Shown here: positions 1 through 4,999 of the stretch, piece by piece
Position numbering within the stretch: the stretch's first letter is position 1
Layout: the number at the start of each line of letters is the position of its first letter
NCBI RefSeq assembly: GCF_012567955.1
Contig: NZ_CP046186.1
Location: forward strand, 452,513 to 458,627
Reading direction: 5' to 3'
DNA: 6,115 bases
From: Enterobacteriaceae endosymbiont of Donacia bicoloricornis
GTDB lineage: Bacteria; Pseudomonadota; Gammaproteobacteria; Enterobacterales; Enterobacteriaceae
Program-made: the position numbers and the translations under genes
The notes under the pieces: generated by a model
Seen by the model: the letters and a program-made list of their open reading frames with translations, nothing else
Databases searched by the model: none
Told to the model about the DNA's origin: nothing

Positions 1-1284
1 GTGTTAGATGTAAAATTATTACGTAATGATATTGATCATGTATATTCTATTTTAAAAAAAAGACATTTTTTTTTAGATATTAATCTAATAAATCAATTAG
101 AAAAAAAACGTAAAAATATACAAATTAAGATAGAAAAATTACAAATTAAAAGAAATCAAATATCTAAAATTCTATCTAAAAAAAATATTAATAATATTTT
201 TGAATTTAAGAAAAAAGTAATTAATATTAATCAAAAAATTTTAAAAAATAAAATTTTATTTAATAATATAAAAAAAAATATAAATAATATTTACACTTCA
301 ATACCTAATTTACCATTAGATGATGTTCCTATAGGAAAAAATTCAAAAGAAAATAAAGAAATAAAAAAATGGGGTATAAAAAATAAATATAATTTTCCTA
401 TACGGGATCATGTAGAATTAGGTTATTTAAATCAAGGTATTGATTTAGAAGCTGGAGTTAATTTAAGTGGTTCAAAATTTTTTGTATTAAAAGGTTTAAT
501 TGCTTATTTATATAGAATACTTATTCAATTTATGTTAAATATTCATATTATTAATCATCATTATACAGAAATTTATGTTCCTTATATAGTAGATAAAAGA
601 GCTTTATATGGTACTGGACAATTACCTAAATTTAGTAAAGATCTTTTACATATAAAAAATTTTAAAAATTCTGATATTTGTGAAAAATTTTTAATACCTA
701 CAGCAGAAGTACCTTTAACAAATTTAGTATATAATAAAATTATCCAAGAAAAACAACTACCAATTAAATTTGTTGCTCATAGTCCTTGTTTTAGATCAGA
801 AGTTGGTTCTTATGGGAAAGATAATAAAGGATTAATCCGTACACATCAATTTGATAAAGTAGAATTAGTACAATTAGTTAAACCTAAAAATTCTATTATT
901 GCTTTAGAACAAATTACTAATCACGCAGAAAAAATATTGCAATTATTAGAGTTACCATATAGAAAAGTATTATTATGTACAGGAGATATGAGTTTCGCAT
1001 CAAGTAAAACTTATGATTTAGAAGTATGGTTTCCTTCAAAAAATAAATATTATGAAATTTCTTCTTGTTCTAATATGTGGGATTTTCAATCTAGAAGAAT
1101 AAAAGCTAGATACAAAAGAATAAAAGATAAAAAAAATGTATTTATTCATACTTTAAATGGTTCTGGACTAGCAATTGGTAGAACATTAGCAGCTATCATG
1201 GAAAATTATCAACTCAAAAATGGAAATATTAAAATCCCTAAAATTTTAAGAAAATATATGAACGGATTAAAATATATAAAATAA
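1..1284 (+). CDS. serS: Seryl-tRNA synthetase (class II)
   Basis: This enzyme activates serine with ATP and charges tRNA-Ser (and tRNA-Sec where present) in the cytoplasm. The 427 residues match the E. coli length (430, from memory). Residues about 25-100 form the Lys-rich helical arm (coiled coil) that reads the tRNA-Ser long variable arm; this part has drifted most. The catalytic core is well kept: motif 1 at about 176-197, TAEVPLT at 234-240, motif 2 with CFRSE at 263-267 followed by GLIRTHQF at 277-284, and motif 3 LNGSGLAIGRT at 385-395 with the ATP-contacting Arg394. The start is GTG, supported because MLDxxLLRN aligns with the family N-terminus. The window opens on this codon, so promoter and ribosome binding site cannot be seen. 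It converges on argR with a 28-base gap. In E. coli serS is not near argR, so this adjacency is derived. Identification is essentially certain. Confidence 0.98.
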   Translation: MLDVKLLRNDIDHVYSILKKRHFFLDINLINQLEKKRKNIQIKIEKLQIKRNQISKILSKKNINNIFEFKKKVININQKILKNKILFNNIKKNINNIYTSIPNLPLDDVPIGKNSKENKEIKKWGIKNKYNFPIRDHVELGYLNQGIDLEAGVNLSGSKFFVLKGLIAYLYRILIQFMLNIHIINHHYTEIYVPYIVDKRALYGTGQLPKFSKDLLHIKNFKNSDICEKFLIPTAEVPLTNLVYNKIIQEKQLPIKFVAHSPCFRSEVGSYGKDNKGLIRTHQFDKVELVQLVKPKNSIIALEQITNHAEKILQLLELPYRKVLLCTGDMSFASSKTYDLEVWFPSKNKYYEISSCSNMWDFQSRRIKARYKRIKDKKNVFIHTLNGSGLAIGRTLAAIMENYQLKNGNIKIPKILRKYMNGLKYIK

Positions 1285-1306
1285 AATTTATAAAAAATTT
1301 TATTTT
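1278..1306. terminator. All-AT hairpin between convergent serS and argR, possible bidirectional terminator
   Basis: A perfect 12-bp inverted repeat (AAAATAAAATTT at 1278-1289, AAATTTTATTTT at 1295-1306) encloses a 5-base loop. It starts within the last codons of serS and ends 7 bases before the argR stop, and a T-rich tract follows on each strand. Position between convergent genes suits a shared terminator. The stem has no G or C, so it would be weak as a classical intrinsic terminator, and AT-rich DNA yields such repeats by chance. Confidence 0.45.
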
Positions 1307-1312
1307 CTTATA

Positions 1313-1792
1313 TTAAAATTTTTGTTCAAATAAATTTTGTATAGAATTATATAAATGAATAGTTTTAAACAAACGAGTAGGCACTACAAAAATAGTATCA
1401 TCTCCTGCAATTGTACCTAATATACCTTCTGGTTTACCTAAAGAATCTAACAATCTAGCTATTAATTGAGCTGCACCAGGACTAGTATGAATAATAATTA
1501 AAATATCATTATAATCAATATCTAATACTAAATTTTTTAATGGACTAGTTGTATTTGGGACTCCTAATTCTAAAGGAAAACAATATACCATTTCCATTCT
1601 AGTATTTCTAATTCTTACAGCACCAAATTTTGTTAACATTCTAGATACTTTAGATTGATTAATATTATGAAAACCTTCTTCTTGTAAAGCACGTACAATT
1701 TCTGTTTGTGTACTAAATTTTTCTTTTTTTATTAAATTTTTAAATATTTTAATTAAATTAGCTTCTTTTTTTTTTGTAGAAATTAGATTCAT
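1313..1792 (-). CDS. argR: Arginine repressor ArgR
   Basis: ArgR is an arginine-sensing hexameric repressor of arginine biosynthesis genes and, in E. coli, an accessory factor for XerCD recombination at cer sites. The protein has 159 residues against 156 in E. coli. The N-terminal winged helix-turn-helix (about 8-75) carries [18 protein letters not shown] at 43-60; Ser47, Ser50 and Arg51 correspond to the DNA-contacting residues of the E. coli protein. The C-terminal oligomerisation and arginine-binding domain (about 85-159) keeps HTSPGAAQL and GTIAGDDT. Gln109, Asp116, Thr127, Asp131 and Asp132 match E. coli positions 106, 113, 124, 128 and 129, so ligand binding should be intact. Most of the protein is near-identical to E. 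coli by eye, unlike its more eroded neighbours. A 10-base A run (1766-1775) lies in codons 7-10 without breaking the frame. A good ribosome binding site supports the ATG. It is divergent from rplM, as in the ancestral order. Confidence 0.97.
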   Translation of the reverse strand: MNLISTKKKEANLIKIFKNLIKKEKFSTQTEIVRALQEEGFHNINQSKVSRMLTKFGAVRIRNTRMEMVYCFPLELGVPNTTSPLKNLVLDIDYNDILIIIHTSPGAAQLIARLLDSLGKPEGILGTIAGDDTIFVVPTRLFKTIHLYNSIQNLFEQKF

Positions 1793-1795
1793 AAA

Positions 1796-1801
1796 ATCAC
1801 C
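1796..1801 (-). promoter_or_regulatory. Ribosome binding site of argR
   Basis: On the minus strand GGTGAT lies three bases upstream of the ATG (GGTGATTTTATG). It can pair with the AUCACC part of the usual 16S rRNA tail rather than with the CUCCU core, so this is a shifted Shine-Dalgarno. Its closeness to the ATG is explained by that shift and supports the chosen start. Confidence 0.6.
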
Positions 1802-1891
1802 AAAAAAATAAAATAAAAATATTATTTATTTAAAATAAAAATTTTATTCTAAATATAACTAAATGTGTAATATTAAAATAAAAAAGACTAA

Positions 1892-1920
1892 TTGCATTTA
1901 TAATATAACTATATTATCAT
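1892..1920 (+). promoter_or_regulatory. Candidate sigma-70 promoter of rplM-rpsI
   Basis: TTGCAT (1892-1897) and TATCAT (1915-1920) are separated by 17 bases, the preferred spacing. The -35 matches the consensus at its first three bases only; the -10 matches 5 of 6. Transcription would start near 1927 and give a leader of about 85 bases before the rplM ATG, long enough for translational control. Such matches are frequent in AT-rich DNA, so this is tentative. Confidence 0.3.
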
Positions 1921-2012
1921 ATTTTAATAAAAATTTATATTTTTTTATAAAAAAATTAAAAATAAATAGATTATATAATTTTATTAATTAATCATATTTT
2001 AGGTACATATAA

Positions 2013-2435
2013 ATGAATATTTTATTAAAAAAAAAAATTCATCGTCAATGGCATCTTATAAATGCCAAAAATAAAATTTTAGGAAGACTATCAAGTATAA
2101 TTGCCCACTATTTAATGGGAAAACATAAAATTTTTTATTTACCTTATATCGATATAGGTGATTATATTATAATCATAAATGCTAATAAAATTAAAATTAC
2201 AGGAAATAAAAAAAAAAATAAATTTTATTTTAATCATAGTGGTTATTCTGGAGGATTAAAAAAAATTTCTTTTGAAAAATTAATTAAAAAAAATCCTTGC
2301 AAAATTATTCAACATTCTGTGAAAGGAATGTTACCTAAAAATAAAATAGGCGTTTTAATGTTAAATAGATTAAAAATTTATTCTGGGTTAACACATAAAC
2401 ATATTGCACAAAAAAAAAATATTTTAAATATTTAA
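2013..2435 (+). CDS. rplM: 50S ribosomal protein L13
   Basis: L13 is an early-assembling 23S rRNA-binding protein of the large subunit. The 140 residues compare with 142 in E. coli. Family landmarks are present in order: the W-x-L-I-N-A strand at 13-18, LGRL at 23-26, GKHK at 36-39, GDYIIIINA at 49-57, ITGNK at 62-66, VKGMLPK at 103-109 and the LKIYSG..HxHxAQ tail near 120-133. The N-terminus is remodelled into a lysine run: an 11-base A tract (2027-2037) falls in codons 5-9, and another (2208-2218) lies around codons 66-69; both keep frame. Only a weak AGG (2001-2003) precedes the ATG by 9 bases. It is followed after 23 bases by rpsI, the near-universal bacterial pair, presumably one transcript. 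In E. coli L13 represses its own operon. Confidence 0.98.
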   Translation: MNILLKKKIHRQWHLINAKNKILGRLSSIIAHYLMGKHKIFYLPYIDIGDYIIIINANKIKITGNKKKNKFYFNHSGYSGGLKKISFEKLIKKNPCKIIQHSVKGMLPKNKIGVLMLNRLKIYSGLTHKHIAQKKNILNI

Positions 2436-2458
2436 TTTTACTATAAGGATATAAATTA

Positions 2459-2857
2459 ATGAAAAAAATTAACTATGATTATAATGCAACAGGAAGAAGA
2501 AAAAGCTCTTCTTCTAGAGTTTTTATTAAAAAAGGTAGTGGTAATATACTTATCAATAAAAAAGATATAAATATTTTTTTTTCTAGGAAAATATACCATA
2601 TTATGGTAATGAAACCTTTAGAATTAATAAAAATGAGTAATAAATTAGATTTATATATTACTGTAAAGGGTGGCGGAACTTCAGGACAAGCAGGTGCTAT
2701 TAGACATGGAATTACAAGAGCATTAATAAAATATGATAATTTCTTTAGAAAAGATTTAAAAAAAGCAGGATTTGTAACACGTGATGATCGTAAAGTAGAA
2801 CGTAAAAAAGTAGGATTAAAAAAAGCTAGACGTAGTCCTCAATTTTCTAAACGCTAA
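2459..2857 (+). CDS. rpsI: 30S ribosomal protein S9
   Basis: S9 is a head protein of the small subunit whose C-terminal tail reaches the P-site tRNA. The 132 residues compare with 130 in E. coli. TGRRKSS at 11-17 and the highly conserved block from Val69 to Ile85 ([14 protein letters not shown]) are intact, as is the basic C-terminus with [10 protein letters not shown] at 123-132, including the terminal Ser-Lys-Arg that contacts tRNA. The segment around 36-60 is the most diverged and holds a T9 run (2574-2582). A clear Shine-Dalgarno (TAAGGA, 2444-2449) sits 9 bases before the ATG inside the short gap after rplM, supporting co-transcription with independent initiation. In E. coli sspA-sspB follow; they are gone here and murA is next. 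Confidence 0.98.
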   Translation: MKKINYDYNATGRRKSSSSRVFIKKGSGNILINKKDINIFFSRKIYHIMVMKPLELIKMSNKLDLYITVKGGGTSGQAGAIRHGITRALIKYDNFFRKDLKKAGFVTRDDRKVERKKVGLKKARRSPQFSKR

Positions 2858-2871
2858 AATTAAATTTTATT

Positions 2872-2893
2872 ATTAATTTTTTATAAAATTAAT
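2872..2893 (+). terminator. Weak AT hairpin after rpsI
   Basis: ATTAATTTT (2872-2880) and AAAATTAAT (2885-2893) form a 9-bp stem with a TTAT loop, 14 bases after the rpsI stop. There is no clear following T tract and no G or C in the stem. It is placed where the rplM-rpsI transcript might end, but chance is a serious alternative. Confidence 0.25.
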
Positions 2894-2928
2894 TTAACAA
2901 AACACTTATTTTAATAATCTATAAAATG

Positions 2929-2957
2929 TTAAAATTTAATATTATTTATTTTATAAT
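2929..2957 (+). promoter_or_regulatory. Candidate sigma-70 promoter of murA
   Basis: TTAAAA (2929-2934, 4 of 6 matches to TTGACA) and a perfect TATAAT (2952-2957) are 17 bases apart. Transcription would begin near 2964, giving a leader of about 18 bases before the murA ATG at 2982. The position in the 124-base spacer after rpsI is sensible, but the AT bias makes chance matches common. Confidence 0.33.
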
Positions 2958-2981
2958 TTTATTAATTTTTCAGAGTAAAAA

Positions 2982-4241
2982 ATGAGTAAATTTATAATAA
3001 AAGGTCCAGTTAAACTAAACGGAGAAGTTAATATTTCTGGATCTAAAAATGCAGCTTTACCAATTTTATTTGCATCACTTTTAATAAAAGAAGTTATAGA
3101 AATTAAAAATATTCCTAAAATAAAAGATATAGATGTAGTAATAAAATTATTCATACATTTAGGAGTAAAAATTAAAAATGATAAATCGTTAATAATTAAT
3201 GCAAGTAATTTATATAAAAAGTTTAATTTTCCCAAAAATTTAATAAAATCAATTAGGGCTTCTATTTGGTTAGTAAGTCCTTTATTAGTTCGATTAAAAA
3301 AAATAAATATGTCTTTACCAGGAGGTTGTTCCATTGGAATGAGACCTATTGATTTACATATCAAATATTTACAGAAATTAGGAGCTAATATTTGTATAAA
3401 AAATAATTATATTATTGCATCTATAGATAATAAATTTATAGGATCTCATATTTTAATGAAAAAAAATAGTGTAGGTGCTACCATTAGCGTTATTTTAGCT
3501 TCAATTTATGCTAAGAATACAACTATTATAGATAATGCAGCACAGGAACCAGAAATAGAAGATTTAATTAATTTTTTAAATATTATGGGAGCTAATATTA
3601 AAGGAGGTGGAACCAAAAAAATAATAATTAAAGGTGTCTTAAAATTAAAAGGAGGTATTTATAGAATTATGGATGATAGAATAGAAGCAGGGACTTTTTT
3701 AATAGCTGCGGCAATATCAAAAGGTTATATTTTATGTAAAAATACTAATCCTAAAAATTTAAAAATAGTATTAAAAAAATTAAAATATACAGGAGCAGAA
3801 ATTAAAATAGGAAAAAATTGGTGTAGCATTAATATGCATAACAAGCGACCAAAAGCTGTAAATATTATAACAGGTCCTTATCCTAAATTTCCTACAGATA
3901 TGCAACCTCAATTTACTTTATTAAATTGTATTTCTTTAGGTTCTAGTATAGTAGAAGAAACTATTTTTGAAAATCGTTTTTTATATATACATGAATTAAA
4001 TAAAATGGGAGCTAAAATTTTTATAAATAAAAATAAAGTATTTTGTCAAGGAGTTTCAACACTTTATAGTACACAAAAAATTAAAGCTACAGATTTAAGA
4101 GCATCAATTAGTTTAGTTTTAGCTGCATGTATTGCTATTGGAATAACTATTATTGATAATATTGATTACATCGATAGAGGATATGAAAATATAGAAAAAA
4201 AATTAATTTCTTTAGGAGCAAAAATTAAAAGATTAAAATAA
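2982..4241 (+). CDS. murA: UDP-N-acetylglucosamine 1-carboxyvinyltransferase
   Basis: MurA transfers enolpyruvate from phosphoenolpyruvate to UDP-GlcNAc, the first committed step of peptidoglycan synthesis, in the cytoplasm. The protein has 419 residues, the same as E. coli, with the two-domain inside-out alpha/beta barrel expected throughout. Active-site residues are all visible: Lys22 in GSKNAALP, Arg92 in IRASIW, the catalytic Cys116 in SLPGGCSIG (E. coli Cys115, the fosfomycin target), Arg121 in MRPIDLH, DRIEAGTF at 232-239, Asp306 in FPTDMQ and Arg399 in IDRGYENIE. It therefore appears functional and implies that the organism still makes some peptidoglycan. The preceding Shine-Dalgarno is weak (AGAG, 2972-2975). 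In E. coli ibaG and the mla genes precede murA, and ispB lies between murA and rplU; neither is here. Its stop codon abuts a long inverted repeat. Confidence 0.98.
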   Translation: MSKFIIKGPVKLNGEVNISGSKNAALPILFASLLIKEVIEIKNIPKIKDIDVVIKLFIHLGVKIKNDKSLIINASNLYKKFNFPKNLIKSIRASIWLVSPLLVRLKKINMSLPGGCSIGMRPIDLHIKYLQKLGANICIKNNYIIASIDNKFIGSHILMKKNSVGATISVILASIYAKNTTIIDNAAQEPEIEDLINFLNIMGANIKGGGTKKIIIKGVLKLKGGIYRIMDDRIEAGTFLIAAAISKGYILCKNTNPKNLKIVLKKLKYTGAEIKIGKNWCSINMHNKRPKAVNIITGPYPKFPTDMQPQFTLLNCISLGSSIVEETIFENRFLYIHELNKMGAKIFINKNKVFCQGVSTLYSTQKIKATDLRASISLVLAACIAIGITIIDNIDYIDRGYENIEKKLISLGAKIKRLK

Positions 4242-4310
4242 AAGAATTAATGACATAAAAATTATTAAATAATGTAAATTATATTAAATTTTTTATGTCA
4301 TTAATTCTTT
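4241..4310. repeat. 21-bp perfect inverted repeat between murA and rplU
   Basis: The left arm (4241-4261, beginning AAAGAATTAATGACATA) and the right arm (4290-4310, ending ATGTCATTAATTCTTT) are exact reverse complements over 21 bases, with a 28-base loop (4262-4289). The stem contains three G-C pairs, and the arms match at every position, which AT bias alone makes very unlikely. The left arm begins on the last base of the murA stop codon and the right arm ends 26 bases before the rplU ATG, leaving the rplU Shine-Dalgarno free. It could end murA transcription, stabilise the murA mRNA, or serve as an RNase III-type processing site. The right arm has no strong T tract after it, so a classical intrinsic terminator is not certain. 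Confidence 0.8.
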
Positions 4311-4336
4311 AAAATATTTTAAAAGGATAATAATAA

Positions 4337-4654
4337 ATGTATGCTGTTTTTGACAATCACGGGAAACAATATAAAGTTATTCAAGGTCAAATTATTAAAA
4401 TAGAAAAGATTCCAGGTAATATTGGAGATAAAATTGAATTTAAAAATATTTTAATAATATATGATAAAAATCAAATCAATATAGGAAATCCTATTATTCC
4501 AGGTGCTAAAATAATAGCACAATTAATTTTACATGGTAAAAATAAGAAAATTAAAATAATTAAATTTCGTCGAAGAAAGCATTTTAGAAAAACACAAGGA
4601 CATCGTCAATTATTTACTAATATAAAAATTCTTAAAATTCAATATTTAATATAG
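4337..4654 (+). CDS. rplU: 50S ribosomal protein L21
   Basis: L21 binds 23S rRNA in the large subunit. The 105 residues compare with 103 in E. coli. The MYAVF start with GKQYKV at 9-14 and the basic RNA-binding block [16 protein letters not shown] at 76-91 are diagnostic. The middle (about 25-70) is diverged but of normal length. AGGA (4324-4327) precedes the ATG by 9 bases. It ends with TAG, the only non-TAA stop among the eight genes here, and that stop is shared with the ribosome binding site of rpmA 10 bases on. This is the conserved rplU-rpmA operon; the ancestral divergent ispB upstream has been lost, leaving the inverted repeat described above. Confidence 0.98.
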   Translation: MYAVFDNHGKQYKVIQGQIIKIEKIPGNIGDKIEFKNILIIYDKNQINIGNPIIPGAKIIAQLILHGKNKKIKIIKFRRRKHFRKTQGHRQLFTNIKILKIQYLI

Positions 4655-4656
4655 GA
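4652..4656 (+). promoter_or_regulatory. rpmA ribosome binding site overlapping the rplU stop
   Basis: The sequence TAGGA contains both the rplU stop codon TAG (4652-4654) and the Shine-Dalgarno core of rpmA, 8 bases before its ATG at 4665. Termination on rplU would place ribosomes on the rpmA initiation site, which suggests translational coupling. It may explain why this one gene keeps TAG where all the others use TAA. Confidence 0.6.
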
Positions 4657-4664
4657 AATATTTT

Positions 4665-4922
4665 ATGGCACATAAAAAAGCTGGTGGTTCTTCTAGAAAT
4701 GGTAGAGATTCGCATTCCAAAAGATTGGGTATTAAATGTTTTGGAGGAGAAAAAGTAAAACCAGGATATATTTTAATAAAACAAAGAGGTAATAAATTTC
4801 ATGCTGGAGATAATGTAGGATGTGGTAAAGATCATACTTTATTTTCAAAAGTAGAAGGAATTGTAAAATTTACTAATAAAGGTATAAAAAAAAAAAAATA
4901 TATTAATATTATGATTATTTAA
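4665..4922 (+). CDS. rpmA: 50S ribosomal protein L27
   Basis: L27 lies at the peptidyl-transferase centre, where its flexible N-terminus approaches the tRNA acceptor ends. The 85 residues equal the E. coli length. The N-terminus MAHKKAGG is the mature gammaproteobacterial form, without the cleaved extension found in Firmicutes. RNGRDS at 11-16, KRLGIK at 19-24, [10 protein letters not shown] at 39-48 and [10 protein letters not shown] at 51-60 are conserved. Near the C-terminus a 13-base A run (4886-4898) encodes Lys75-Lys78 and keeps frame. It is 10 bases behind rplU and presumably co-translated with it. In E. coli yhbE follows; here it is gone and obgE is next after 77 bases. Confidence 0.98.
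   Translation: MAHKKAGGSSRNGRDSHSKRLGIKCFGGEKVKPGYILIKQRGNKFHAGDNVGCGKDHTLFSKVEGIVKFTNKGIKKKKYINIMII
4886..4898 (+). repeat. A13 homopolymer inside rpmA
   Basis: This is the longest single-base run in the window. It covers the last base of codon 74 and codons 75-78. The frame continues correctly to the family length, so the genomic copy is intact. Such tracts are prone to replication and transcription slippage. Confidence 0.9.
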
Positions 4923-4950
4923 TTTTAAATTTTATTTAAATATAAAATAA

Positions 4951-4968
4951 TTTCTCTATATAGAGAAA
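4951..4968. repeat. 18-base perfect palindrome between rpmA and obgE
   Basis: TTTCTCTATATAGAGAAA is its own reverse complement. As RNA it would fold into a 7-bp stem with an ATAT loop; an outer TAAAAT/ATTTTA pairing (4943-4948, 4975-4980) could extend it across an internal loop. Its four C/G pairs make it the most GC-containing structured element of the spacers. It begins 28 bases after the rpmA stop and ends 31 bases before the obgE start. It may be a terminator, an mRNA processing site or a protein-binding site; the sequence does not decide. Confidence 0.6.
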
Positions 4969-4990
4969 AATAGAATTTTATTTCTAAAGT

Positions 4991-4994
4991 GGAG
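4991..4994 (+). promoter_or_regulatory. Ribosome binding site of obgE
   Basis: GGAG lies 5 bases before the ATG at 5000. It is the closest match to the Shine-Dalgarno core in the window and supports the start, which also aligns with the Obg N-terminus (MKFFDEAIIHIKAGKGGNG). Confidence 0.65.
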
Positions 4995-4999
4995 TTGTA

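Larger units (their letters stand above)
1793..2012. other. Divergent argR/rplM spacer
   Basis: This is the longest non-coding stretch in the window (220 bases). It should hold promoters and leaders for both genes and replaces the ancestral mdh-degS-degQ-zapE block. It is almost pure AT. TATAAT hexamers occur at 1899-1904 and 1974-1979 without good -35 partners at normal spacing. An imperfect palindrome at 1834-1848 (AATAAAA-a-TTTTATT) adjoins ATTC at 1846-1849, which resembles one half of an ArgR operator, but the other half is not recognisable. No small gene or structured RNA can be supported. In E. coli the rplM leader mediates feedback repression by L13; I cannot see whether that survives here. 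Confidence 0.5.

Noticed and set aside
370..372. Possible recoding of TGA as tryptophan, as in some tiny symbiont genomes
   Set aside because: Conserved tryptophans are encoded by TGG (for example serS Trp124 here), and no internal TGA is needed to complete any gene.
1793..2012. A small gene or pseudogene remnant (mdh or zapE) in the argR-rplM spacer
   Set aside because: No frame of useful length and no recognisable residues of those families; the stretch is nearly pure AT.
2858..2981. Remnant of sspA after rpsI
   Set aside because: The 124 bases contain no coherent reading frame and read as ordinary AT spacer.
2951..3364. A minus-strand open frame of 137 codons
   Set aside because: It lies almost wholly inside murA, whose full-length protein has every active-site residue; the antisense translation is low-complexity with no recognisable family.
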